A stretch of 64,000 nt of DNA, taken from the NCBI GenBank assembly GCA_038380795.1, contig CM076263.1, positions 10,282,709 through 10,346,708 of the forward strand, read 5' to 3'. Both the position numbers and the translations under genes were made by a program. Of this stretch, positions 9,491 to 21,783 are shown piece after piece. The first letter of the stretch is position 1. Each line of letters opens with the position of its first letter. A model generated the notes under the pieces. It searched no databases. It was not told the DNA's origin and saw only the letters and a program-made list of their open reading frames with translations. The DNA is from Pyrocephalus nanus. Lineage: Eukaryota; Chordata; Aves; Passeriformes; Tyrannidae.

Positions 9491-12400
9491 GGAGGTCAAC
9501 ATGCTGACTTCCAGGCTGGTAATTTCCTGGCACCAGAAATAAACACCACTGCAAGCCTGTCCAAACTGAAAGGGCAAAGAGTAATTATGTGGTTAGAATG
9601 AAATAATACACTGTGATTCAGGAATAACTAATTGCATTATCGAAAGCAATATGGAGGCCTTGTGGCATCTTCAAAATTGATCTTTTTTTTTCAGGAAAGG
9701 CAAACTTAGTGTGACACAGTCAGTTCTCTTCCAAATTGGTGTTACTGAACATGCACTATGTGCCCTTTCATCACAGTATCACACAGAATGATGGAGTACA
9801 AACAAGGCTGTCCATAGGGGAAATAAACTCACCAAAAAAAAAAAAAATGTTTCTTCCAAAACCTAGCTGAGATCTTTTTGATTTTTCTTCAACTCTTCTA
9901 ACAACTGTTCTGCTACCTTTGTTTCCCAGAGGAGGTACAATTTGCCAACATCTTTCACTCTCGAGTGTGCTGGTTAAGAGAACTTTCTTAGCTATAAAGT
10001 TATGTGTCCTTATGGTGGGCTTGAAGTCCAAGGAAAAGTAGAAGGAGTTTAGTCTTAAGTGATAGTGTCTTTATTATCTCTTAATAATACAAATTATTTT
10101 TTCTTCTTCACTAAAATCAGTCAAACTGGAGGCGAAACCTCTCCTTCCAGGATAGCTTTTTTTATGTTCCTGTATTTCTTAAATAGGTATTGCTGACCAT
10201 CTGTCTTCAAATGCAGAGCCGAACAATGAGGTGTATTCAAAGGCAAAAATTATGTTGACTTCAATCTTATTGACTTGGTCAGACCATTATCTTAATTGGC
10301 AAGATACCCAGAAGTAGTAGCATCTTCTCTTCGTGACAAAAGTGAAAATTTAAGCACTAATCTATGTGTAGTCAGTGTATTCTTTCGAGGGAGCACAGAG
10401 AATATAATTCTCTATCTGTAAGTACTTTTAACAGGTATAAAATCCATTAGTCTAGCTGAGCAATGTTTGACATATTCTCATTTCTTTTATTGACTACTAA
10501 AATATATCTGCTGCAAATGGCTTTCTCTGGCTCTTCCTCACCTGTTCTGAGGAGCTTCACTGACTGCTTGTCTTCATTTCTATTTCTCATGCATTCAACA
10601 AACGGTGTTTCTGTGTATGCAGTGCATAGCTCTGTCTCCTTTCTTATGGCAAATTATTTCTCTTTATCATTGTGTTCCTGCCCTTACCTCTTCTCCCTCT
10701 CTCTTGCTCTGCTATTGCTTTATATCTTGGTCTCTCAAGCTTTCCTCTTCTTAGATCAGTGGGTCTGGTGTGAGAAATATTCTTGCTCACCTTCCCTTCT
10801 TCTCTGACCTTGTTTCTGCCTGTTTGGGAGTTCTGGTCCCAAAGCACTGTGTGCCTGCTGTTGCAGAATCAATAGTGGGCTCCCAAGCTGCATGGGTGAC
10901 CCAGAGACAAGAAAAGAACAATGGGTTGAGATCAGCAGCAGCTGACTTTTTTTTTTTTTCTTAAGTTGTTTAGGGTGGGATGGGTTAATATTCAGATTAT
11001 TTCTGTGTTATTTGCCTGTCTATACAGCTTGGAGGTTGTGGAGGTTGAACCCAGGGGAGAAAAGATCAGGAGCTTGGACCTGGGCATCGGGTAGAGAGTG
11101 AGTTCACTCCTTGTTTGTAATGATGTAGTCATAGTTCATCTATATCTGATCATGAAACTACACCCCTAAGTCCAACCAGTTTAAAGAACAGGAAGGAGGG
11201 GTAAAATCTGATTTTATCATAACATATTTTGAATAGTTAAGGGACTAAAAGCCTTTAGAGGAAATAGGGTAACCTGAAAAGTGAAATGGTTTGACTGTTT
11301 ATATTTGTCAGAAGTTCTGTTGACCATCTGGACATCTCACAATCTTTTGTCATGTGTTTATGCTTGTGAAATACAAAACAACCCAGAGAAATAATAGAGT
11401 GCTTTCTTTTGCTGCCTCATCCGCACAGGGGGTAAGTGACCTCCAGCACACCTTGGATGGTGGAAACTCGCTTGTGGGCTCAAGTGGAGATGAGAAAGAA
11501 AACAACTGTTCTTTCAGGCAAATTGCTTGGTGTAATACGAGCCACACAACACCATCTACCCTGTTTTAAAAGGATGGTCTTGGGTCAGTGAGATATTTCA
11601 CAGAGGCTAAAATGCTTACCTTCATTTCTCCTATCAGAGGATCCTTTTTAACCAAATCCTTCTGGCACACACTGGGAAACAGGCATCCAATTCATAGCCT
11701 GGTTTAAAAATCACAACCATCATTGCTATGGCATTTGGTGAAGTAACTGACTGATATAGGACTATTTTTAATTTTTTTTTGCCTGCTAAATATGGGCTGC
11801 TGAAGTCTGGTTCATTGCAAACAAGAATCAGGAATAGTCTTCAGCAGCTTTTTATGTCTCAAGTGTGTGTCCCAGTGAAACGATTTATCCTATTTATTGA
11901 TATTCTGCAAAGAAAGGTAATTATTTTTCTTAATTTATTCTAAAGTAAAAATTGATGGGATTGGAGCTGCTTTTCCCATTGCCAAAAATGAACCTCCAGT
12001 TGCTTGATTTCCTATTCATGCTCATAATATTATTCCTTAATAAACTCAGCACACAGGAGTACTGCATTGAACACACTCAATTCCTCACCACCTAAATGAC
12101 TCACAGAGCATTGCTGCAACAGCTCCTCAGTGATCAGAGCTGTTTGTTCATCTTCTGGCAACAAGTGTTATGTTACTTACTTTGAAAATAGGTCCTATTT
12201 CAGCCTGTTGCTCTACATAAGCAAAGAAACCAAAAATCTGCTGCAGTTCCAGGAGGAAAGGCCAAAGCCAGTGTCTGATGAGATATTCCGGTCAAGCACT
12301 CTTGAAACAAGACCTTGTTTTCTCAGTTGCAGCAGTTTTTAGGGTAATCTCTATGGGCTACATGAATCTTCTGGAGTCAGTGACTGATGGTGTCTCATGT

Positions 12401-15400
12401 GGGTTATTACTTTATTTTCTCTGGACTTCAGAGCTGCTTTGGGCTCAGTAAACCAGGCTCTTTGGAAAAATGTTTGCAAGGGTACAAGGTTGTCTGAAAC
12501 ATTGTTCTAGTGGCTTTCAGTTTTCTTTAGCCAAGGTTACACTGAACTTTAACTGTGTCCAGACTATGTTAATTTCCACCACCCCCCCTAGCTGAAAAGG
12601 CTCAAGATGGATTTTTATTTTGGAGTCTGAGACCTAATCAGAAGTTAAATTTATGCAAACACCTTTCTTTGGTTCATATTTATATGATAAAATCTTATCC
12701 TTCCTGAAACAGTGACTGTATTGTGCCTGTCTGATGTGGAGATAATTAGCTATGTGTCACGTCTTATTGTTTAGAGAACCCTAGTGCTAGAAAGTATGAC
12801 AGAATAACTCCTCACTGATGGAGGCCTGAATGCTGTTTTCCCTTTGTAATGCCTTTCATAACCTACCAAACTGCCTCCAAAACTTGATTTTCTCCTTCCT
12901 GTTGAACATATCCTTCTGAAAGACTATAGCTTTTTGGCACTTGATACCACACTTGGTCTAACTTTTAGGCCCAGCATATTAATGTACTTTGTTCACATAT
13001 GTGTGCTAACACTGTTAATGTGTAATGGCTACCGTAATTGAAATACTAATCTGAGTAATCTGAGTTGTCAAAAAAATGTTCATACTAAACTTCAGGCTCT
13101 TATCACTGTGGCTGAGAGCATTTTTTTGGCTTTCCTTAGTCTGTAGCATTGCCTTGTAGATGGGACTAGAGCTAATGCATTGTAATTGCACTGCATTCCT
13201 ATTCAAGAAATCCAGATACTTTTAATTTGCAACCTTCTTCCTTTTATTCTGAAGCCCATGCTTCAGTATCTTTCCTGATTCTTCTTGGTAGACCAGGTGC
13301 TCAGGTTAGGTTGGCCCAGGGAATGCAGCTGCACTTCTGGCATTGAGGTGTGCCTTTTGTCACATCTCAACTCTGTGCTGGTGCAAGACCCAAAATTTGC
13401 ACCCAAAACCTAAATGCTCCATGCAGATCTTCAGTCTTGATGACCAAGAAACCAAAAAAACTAAGGCATGTTTCAATACACTCACTCCTGCATAGGCTAC
13501 TACACTTGGAGAGGGGCAGATGAGTTAGATGAGTTAAGCAATGCATGCACAGCAATCTAATCCTGGATAAGCCTGCCAGCTGCAGAGACATGGTGAATCC
13601 ACTGGCAGTAACTGATGTGAATTTGCAGACACCCTTACAGGTGCCCTGACAGGTGCAGTTGATGCAGCAGTGACACTGTGCCCTGAGCAGGGAGGGCTGC
13701 CCTGTGGTGGTGGCCATGCAGAGGTGCAGAGACTGGTGGCCTTGAAATCCCCCAACACTCTAAATGTGCAAATAAATTTCACAGTCAAGATTGTGTGTGT
13801 GCAGTGTTCAGCTGGCTTTGCTTTCCCTTCCTATCCCTTCCCTTTCTTGCTGAATGATGGTGAGTGGAGAAAGGTCCTCCTTCATGTCTTCAAATTCAGC
13901 AAAAGAAGAAGCTAGAGCAGTTGATGAAACATCATCTATAGGATGGTCAGGCAGCAGCTCTCCCACCGACTCCTTCTGCTGTACCCACTTTAGTGCCTCC
14001 TGCTAGTAAAGAGGTGGAAGAAGGGAGTGCAAAAAAGCACAGACAGAGAAATGGTATTTGGGAGGAGAATTTAGAAGCACAAGAAGCTTGCCTGGAACAC
14101 TGCAGCTTCACAAGTCTTTTCCCTGTCCTCTCTTTCCATGTGCCAGGCATGTCCCACAATGTACCCTGTCTATGGGCAACTGAAGGCTGACTTGAGTCAC
14201 ATTAGGAAAAATCAGTTTTAGGGATGGGTTGAACCTCTCCCCCAGATTTATGACTGTGGTGGAAGCTCCTGTCATCCCTCACTCTGCACCTGCATTTCCA
14301 GCTGCTTCTCCATTGCTGTTATCTCCAAGTGATGACTGACTGAACCTCTGCTAATGTGGCGAGCAGGCTGGGGCTCCTCCAAACGTGTGCTTCAACTCTC
14401 CAAGATGTCCACTGGCCACGGAGGGCCCACTGCCTGCAGACCTAGACATGTTTGGTTAGAAGGAGCTGCCAAAATCTGTGTTGTTCTGTGTTGTTGGAGT
14501 GTTTATGTTCTATTTTTTTCCAGTAGTTCCTGCCAAAGCGCAAGATAGCTCAGATGCAGAGCTGAGTCCTGAATTCCAGCTACTGCACAGATTATGAAGG
14601 GGTCATTTGTTTCTTAGGTGCAGTTGAGGGTGGGAGCCTTACAGATGGTTCCCTTGTTCTGGCATCTCCCTCAATGCCGACTCAGTTAGACGGTGTGAAA
14701 TTTACTGGATCTGTGACGTTGCACAACTCTTGTATATCTGGTTATAATTAAAACTGCCTGCAATTTTGGATCAATGCAGTGTTCATCCACCCTTGAAGGT
14801 TGTGTATCTGTCCCATAATTTGACAGCTAAAGCAGTTTAAACCGGCAGTGAAAACCAACCTGCCGTGATTCCTTTCCTCAGTTCTGACACAGTGTAATTG
14901 TTTGCTCCAATATTATTAATCATCATCATACGAGCAGGGTGCCTTTGTTCTTTGTTAATTTTTCAAGCCCCAGAGCTCTGTCCTGTTCTTTGTCACTGAA
15001 GGGCCACCGGCACCGCTCACACAGCTGAGTGGCCAACCTGAACTTGCGTGAGGGAGGTCAGAGCTAGACTGAGTGCCTTGTAACTCAGATCAGATTTGAG
15101 GAGATGTCCCCAGAAAGTCCCCTGAAAGGCAATTTAGTAGCAATTCTGTGGCAGATCACTTGCTACTCTTTTTTGTGGTTAATGCAAGGCCTACAGCTCC
15201 TTAGGTATTTTAATAAATCTGCTACGCTCTACACGGTCCATCTGTGTTTATAATTACTTTTACTTTACAGAGCTATTTCTACATCAATTTGCCATCCCTC
15301 CAAGTGAGGGTTTGCCCCAACGCTTCAGGACAGCCTAGCTGAAGAGCAGGCTGAACTTAAGCATGCTGCTGAATCCCTTCACTACAGGTGCCTCTGTCGT

Positions 15401-15742
15401 GCAGCAAAGAAAAAATAAAACCAGGAAATTAGGGAATTCTACAGAATTCAATTAACTGTTAAGAACCTTTTAGCAAAATATGACAAAAGTGCATCATGCA
15501 AAGCAAAACTCTTTTCCTTGCAGCCTGTGCCAGATGACTAGTACCTAGATACAAGGGGGCAAAGCTGAGATTTAGGAGATGATAATACATTGCCCTGTAT
15601 TTTGTGTGGCATTCAACATCTTGTATGTAAATGTTCACTACAGTGTTCTGTAAAACCCTGGAGAACGGTTCTGCTCTTGTTGTTTGGGAGATCAAAGAAA
15701 AAATAAATTCACCAGTCTGAATCCATTTAAGGCTGCTCAATG
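9491..15742. other. Unique DNA, no gene recognised
   Basis: About 6.3 kb without a clear repeat family or exon. The longest frames (about 115 codons at 10463-10807 and 13367-13717) are in CT-rich or arbitrary sequence without domains. A poly-T run lies at 10947-10959. The stretch 14881-15010 has a TATTATTAATCATCATCATA core and reads like constrained non-coding DNA, but only alignment could show that. Confidence 0.5.
10947..10959. repeat. Poly-T run (13 T)
   Basis: Simple mononucleotide run with no associated retroposed sequence recognised. Confidence 0.9.
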
Positions 15743-15790
15743 ATCAGGTGCTTAATGTACCAGGTGGTCAATGTATCAGGTACTTAATGT
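15743..15790. repeat. Three imperfect 16-bp tandem repeats
   Basis: The units are ATCAGGTGCTTAATGT, ACCAGGTGGTCAATGT and ATCAGGTACTTAATGT. Units 1 and 3 differ at one position. This is a minimal minisatellite in otherwise unique DNA. Confidence 0.9.
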
Positions 15791-18700
15791 ATGCAGCTCA
15801 TCAGCTCCAGAGTTAGCCTTTTAATTGTCCTTAAAAATAAGAGCCAAAATGTCTGATTATTTAGACTGTTTTGGGGCTCAGCCTCACTGGAAGTCAGAGT
15901 CATACCAGTAAGAATTTCTAATTAATGTGTGTATTTCTATACTGTCACATGTAGAGAAGTGTAATTGAACCAGGATTGGCCAAGGAGAGAGGACTGAGGT
16001 GTGTAACCATGGCATTATAACATCAAAAGTTATAACATCGAAACCTGCTTGTTTCCCTCTGGCTGGGATGGGAGACAAGAGCTCCTCTATGCTTACTTGT
16101 GGCAATCTGGAAGTTACCATCCCACTGATAACACCAGTTTTCCTCCTGGATGAATGGTTTCTGGTCCAAGAAGCTCTGTCAGGTGCACATGACCACTGGA
16201 AAATGGGACCTCATGCTGGCAGGCAGACACAGACTCTTTTTCTCCAGCACAAGGGCATTTCAGAGGAAATTAGTATACACAGCATAGGACAAACTATTTT
16301 CCCATTGTGCTGGAATGTATCTAGAGCAGGGAAACTAAACTTAGGATGTGGAAAAAGGGGAAATAACAACATGGGGTTGTCTGCAGTGCAGTAAGGGAAA
16401 CAAAACACCAGGAGAGGCATCCTGAAGTATGCTTCCTGCATGTATTGAATGCTTTAAAATGTGATGCTTTTCCTTTCAAAAACAGTGAACACACTGGCAT
16501 TAAAATCTCTTATTTTTTTGAGCTGAGTGATACATTCCAATCTTTGTAGGACACTTTGCTTCAGCTGAGATGGCATTTGGCTGTTATGACAAAGAAAAAT
16601 TGGCATGTGGTGTGCTTCCATGAATATGCAACCATCTTCTGTGAGAAAAATATCTATAAAAATGAATCAGACACTGCATTGTCATCTATTGCATGTTCAG
16701 AGGTCCATGGTACTGAAAATAAACAATATTTATAAGCATTTAATGGGCCATTATGAAAACACACTGCATGTTACTTTGTAACTTTATAGGATGTTTTTCA
16801 GCTTGTGTTCCTTTACAGAAAAGCTTTCTTCATTAATTATTTATTTTCTTTTACTGTGGAAAAATAGTTTCAGGCTCACCAAACATGAGAACACAATACA
16901 CTATTTGATTAATATTCTTTATTATTGTATCTTGTTTCTCCAAGATGAAAAATGTACTGTTATTCCCAGAACTTGGTTAGAATAGCAAACCAGTCTCTGC
17001 AGGGTAACCCTGAATCAAACATCTTCTTTCATATGGCCTGTCATTGGTCAAAAGGAGGGAACAAAAACAGGACACACAGTGGGGCATATGGAATTAATGA
17101 GGTTTCTAAGGATAACTCATTATTCTATTATTCTCAGTGATAATATTTTTATTTCTTTATGTCTAGAGGCCTCAAGCTGGAGGATTAAGAGCACAGTAGG
17201 TACATTCCTTAAGTGAAAGAAAAAGACAGTCCCTGTCTGAAGAATTTTAGAGTGCCTAAAGGAGAAAATAAGCAGGGAAGAAGAGTTCAGAATCCAGAAA
17301 AAGGCACAGAGCTCTGAAACAAGTTGACCGTAAGTGCCTTAAAAAGGATTCTTAACTTTATGGTGCATCTTCTGTGAAGTTACCTCACAATCTTTTAATG
17401 ATGAAGTAGCAATCTGGATGTCAGCAGAGACTCTTACCACTTGATTGTAAACATTTTACTGCTCTCTCTGGGGGCAATTGTGGTTGAACTGCTGCAGCAC
17501 AGACCATTGGTCTTCATGAACAGGGTATGTCAGGGAGATGTTAAGGCTCTAACTCTTCACATGTACCTGACTGGATGACATGCAGTAAAAACGGAGTGGT
17601 CAGCCTTTCAGACAGCTACTTACCTGGCTATTTGGTGTATAATGCATAATCTCAGCACCAGAAAACACTGCAGAAATGTTATATGGAATTTTTACAGACG
17701 GAAGAGCTAAAGGAAAATTATAGGCACTTCATTCCTCTGACATTTTCGGCATGATACTACTTACACTGAGAATTGTCCAACAAGGCTGGTGGATTATCTG
17801 GCCCTGCAGTTTATAGCATGAGATAATGTTTTTTACCATGATTTAATAGCACAGGCAATGTCTCCTTCTAATTACTGATCTCAGCAATTTATTAACCTAC
17901 TAACATCTCAAACGATGGGAAGACTGAAAAAATGAAGGATACGTAAGGGGAAGAGACAGAAGAAGAGAGTGAAGTATCTTTGAAGAAAAATGTAAGGTAA
18001 TAGAGCAGTTGGCAGAGGAAAAACAACTACTGAAATAAGCAGAAACATTACCAGCTTCAAGCAGAAGTCTGGAAAATACTAGGAAAAGTGAGCATAACAA
18101 AGAATCTGTGAACACTTTGTATGCAGGAACTAAAGAGTCGAAAATGCAGCAAGCCCCCAGTTTCCCAAGACCTGCCATTGAGCTTGGACCTCAATACTTA
18201 GTTTTGCACAGCTGTGCGTGGATCCCAGGCAGCTGGCTCATTACATGGTCTGTTTTAATCTTGGCTGCTGACTGCTGCTCAATCATGCCCTACCTGGACT
18301 AACCACTTAGACAATCACCTGCCCATGTTTTGAAGGTTCCTTGTCCAGGCATTTGTGAATGCCAATATGTGAAATCACTGTGGTTGCTCAGAAGTAGAGC
18401 AGTAGTAGTGGGCAATAGCTAAAGACTTGTTTTCTCTTGTAAAACCTACATGTGATCCCAGCCTGCAAACTGAACATTATTATTAATTTGTGTCAGCATC
18501 TGGCATGTGCCAAGCATTTTATAGACAAACAAGAAGTGATAAAATTTTGGTTAGACAGAGAAAGCAGACAGATGCAGGGGTGGGGCAATAACAACATTTC
18601 ATTTCACTGTAAAGTTAGCACAAGTCTCTTAAAGCAAAAAGACTGGAGGGCATTTTTAAAACTACTTGAAAAGAGTTGAAAAGACAGATAAAAGAACCTG

Positions 18701-19209
18701 GAAACATAGGGAGGCTTGAAGTGTTTGCTTCAAATGCTATGTATGTAATACAAATATGTTCAGAAAGTGGATCATCAGCTTTTTTGCACTTGGTTCTGTA
18801 AACCTGGGAGGTAAGAGCCTTATGTAAATATGGACAAATTTTGGTGCTGCCAGCTACACTAACAGGATAGACCATACAGACTTTTCACTCTTCTGCAAGC
18901 ATTCATCCATTTGGGAGTCACATCTAGTGGGACATTTGATCAGATCTGAACCTAGCCTAAGGTAAATTAGCATTGTAAATATGAATAAATATGGTTTGGA
19001 ACACAAACTCATCCACGGCCCTTCTCTAATGGAAACACAATATCTTAGGTGAAACTGTGGTCTTACGTGATTCCCTTACTTATCCCCACCCTTAGAAAAA
19101 ATATATTTTGGATGCCTCTCTTTTAACCTGACTTTAATTTTCATGAAAACATGTCTGATAGCTTTGGAGACAATATTGGTATGCTCTGTACAGAATTTTT
19201 ACTAGCTAC

Positions 19210-19223
19210 TTTTTTTTTTTTTT
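19210..19223. repeat. Poly-T run (14 T)
   Basis: Simple run of 14 T. No retroposed body recognised next to it. Confidence 0.9.
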
Positions 19224-19812
19224 CCTTTGGCGTCAACTTGAAAGAATTGTTGGAAGATGATGCCTGCTGGAAACATTTATCCATTTCATTTTAAGAATGT
19301 GAGTAATTGTGCAGTGTATATCATGCATATTAAATGTTTCACAATGAAAACAAATTTTACTCATTACTGCTTCTTATGACATTCCAATGTGTTCTCTTAG
19401 AATATGCTTTGCTCTCTGCCATCTGCCCATTTCTGGAATTAGGATGCAGGACTGATCCAATACTCTGTACAAATCTCAATAGTTTTAAGATTAGGCTTTA
19501 CAAGAATGCATTCCACTGGCTCTCCAGCCTGGAACCAACAACAAAATACCTATGTGGTGGCATAGAAGGACGCAGCCTGTTGGAAGTTTTGAATCATGTG
19601 ACCTAGTGATGGAGGAGTGTTGTTAAATCTGTTCCCTGGCAGACAGCTTGTCAGTGTAAGGGGTGGCTGAATTTTTATAGAATTTCTTTAATTCACTGGA
19701 AATCTTGCATTATTTTAGTTCCTGTGCAGATCCTTTTCTGAGCATGAACAAGTACACCTAGTACAGCAGAGAGTCTACACAAAGTTGTAATTCAAAGACT
19801 ATACAATCTAAT

Positions 19813-19842
19813 AGTTCGCTACAGTTCACTACAGTTCAGTGG
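19813..19842. repeat. Three 10-bp tandem units
   Basis: AGTTCGCTAC, AGTTCACTAC and AGTTCAGTGG follow one another directly. It is a very short array, probably produced by slippage. Confidence 0.8.
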
Positions 19843-19885
19843 AATGCAAGGTGACAGGAAGATCCTTACAGGTGCTGTGTCATGA

Positions 19886-20000
19886 AGGAATCATAGAAAT
19901 AGTGATGTAGAGACTTCTACGTAACCCAAAGATCTAGTCCAGCCTCCTGCTTACATTGGAGCTATTGCCAAAACTAAGGCTTATTTCTATGTATCTGCCT
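19886..20000 (-). mobile_element. Possible degraded CR1 LINE 3' fragment (minus strand)
   Basis: GGAATCATAGAAAT followed about 40 bases later by AGATCTAGTCCAGCCTCCTGC resembles an inverted CR1 tail and the 'tccaaccccctgc' block behind it. The match is short and diverged, so the assignment is tentative. Confidence 0.5.
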
Positions 20001-21783
20001 GAATCTCTGTGGATGGAGAATCCACTGGAGGGTAACTAACAGGGTAGCAGTGAGAAAAACTGCTGAACATGAGGAAAAGCATATAACCAACCCAACTTGG
20101 GGTTAAACTAATTAAAAAATAGTGGGTGAAACCTGCAGACAAGAAATGTGAAAGGAGTCACTGGGAGTTCACTTAGTTGAATAGTGTGGAAATATGATAA
20201 ATGCAGAGAGGAGATTCTGACCAAGGCCAAAACGAAAAACCAAGGTATACAAGAGGCAAAGCTAAGACCACAGGTGAAGGTTTAAAGCAGGATGGGTTGT
20301 TTGTTTGGGAGTGAGAGAAAGTAACGTGGGCAAAGCAAATCAGCAGATGAGGGCAAATCAGCAGATGAGGGCTGTGCAGGGCCATCACTTTTGTTCAGAT
20401 CTGTGCATGATCACTGCGGTCTGGAGCAGGACAGTCAGCCAGTTGTCCTGACCCTTCATGGTGCACCTGCCCTGCTTGAGCAGTCAAGGGACCTGGGGTG
20501 ATGATCCAGAGATGATTTGAGATACACTTGTGATGTTGTTCAGACAGGAGAAACATGAGAAATAGAGCCACAGTGGTGAGGAGGCTTTCAACAGTGTTAT
20601 CAGGAGGTGAAACTGCAGGATGCAAAGAGCTTTTTCCTGGGTTGTGACAAATGCAATTTCTGCCATAAAATATATGGCATGCTTTGATGTGGCTGTAGTT
20701 TTGGGAAAGGAGGAAAGTACCTCACTTTCATGTTTTTTCTCACCCTACTCCCTCACACTTTATGACCAGAACGCATTGAAATGTATGAGCCCTTGAAGAA
20801 AATAACAAAGAAATAGGAAGCTTAATTAGGAACTTTTAATGACGTTTCAGTTTTTTGTAATCCTATGAAAGCAATAGAAAACACACTGGGTCACAACGTA
20901 CAGCAGTATGTATCATCCTAGTTCCCGCATCAAGGCTTTGGAAGGACTGGGATGCTTTGTGCCAGGCCTTTGGAGTGGACTGACATGGTAGTCTTGTTTT
21001 ATGTTCCCTGAAACCATTTCTGGAAAGGCTGGTGGGATGTTTGCAGGCAAGGCACAAGAGCTGTCAAGGCACAGTCCAGAAGACTAACCCAGAGTCTTGA
21101 TAGCTGAGTGCTGTTATGGGTGAGACGTGTAGGAAGACATACCAGCTGGAGTTCCGCAAAGCTGGCTCTGCTGATGACCAAATAGGTGTCCAACAGTGAA
21201 GAGGTACCTGGTTTCAGAGCCCCATTCCCAGTTTATGCTGCTTGATGTAAGAAAATAGATGAAGAAACCAACCCACTGTATGCCTTTTCTGGGAAGGTCG
21301 AGGTCCAGAATGAATTTCAAGCATACCACTGTCTCAGTTAATACATAGGGTGATTACACTAGAGTAAAATTAGGTATCTAAAATCTGGATGTGAAATGGG
21401 GAAGCAGAACAGATTTGTTAGCTATCACAACTGGATCTCAAAAGCATGAAAAACATAAGTTAATGATACAATAAATCAACCAGATTCAGAGTCATCAGGT
21501 TTCAAATACCATTCCCAAATCTCACCAGACATCAGCTGTGTGTGAAAAACCTGTCTCAGCTAACGGCAGATCTTCCTTTTGCTTCAGTAAGAGCTGAACA
21601 TAGTGGTATGAATGTGCAACCCTGGCTCTGTGCCTGCTCATTCCAATGAGACTTTGGTGAATGTTGATTTTGGAAAGTAGCTTGAACTGAAGTTAAAGGT
21701 CTGATGTCCCGATCTCCATCCAAGTTTAGATGAATTAATAAAGCTGTCAGTGCAGATGGTTGCTGCTTGGGATGGTTGTTTGT
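20001..21783. other. Unique DNA, no gene recognised
   Basis: Contains the perfect 18-bp tandem duplication at 20335-20370. Otherwise there are only short overlapping frames and no recognised element. Confidence 0.5.
20335..20370. repeat. Perfect 18-bp tandem duplication
   Basis: GCAAATCAGCAGATGAGG occurs twice in direct succession without a mismatch, indicating a recent duplication. Confidence 0.95.

Larger units (their letters stand above)
15791..19885. other. Unique DNA, no gene recognised
   Basis: AT-rich sequence. It includes a 15-bp near-duplication (TTATAACATC...) at 16015-16043, a 14-T run at 19210-19223 and three copies of a 10-mer at 19813-19842. The 131-codon frame at 15999-16394 has no recognisable domain and no good exon context. 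Confidence 0.5.

Noticed and set aside
10463..10807. 114-codon hydrophobic plus-strand frame
   Set aside because: The region is rich in CT and TTT runs, which read as Leu, Phe and Ser. There is no exon context and no family match.
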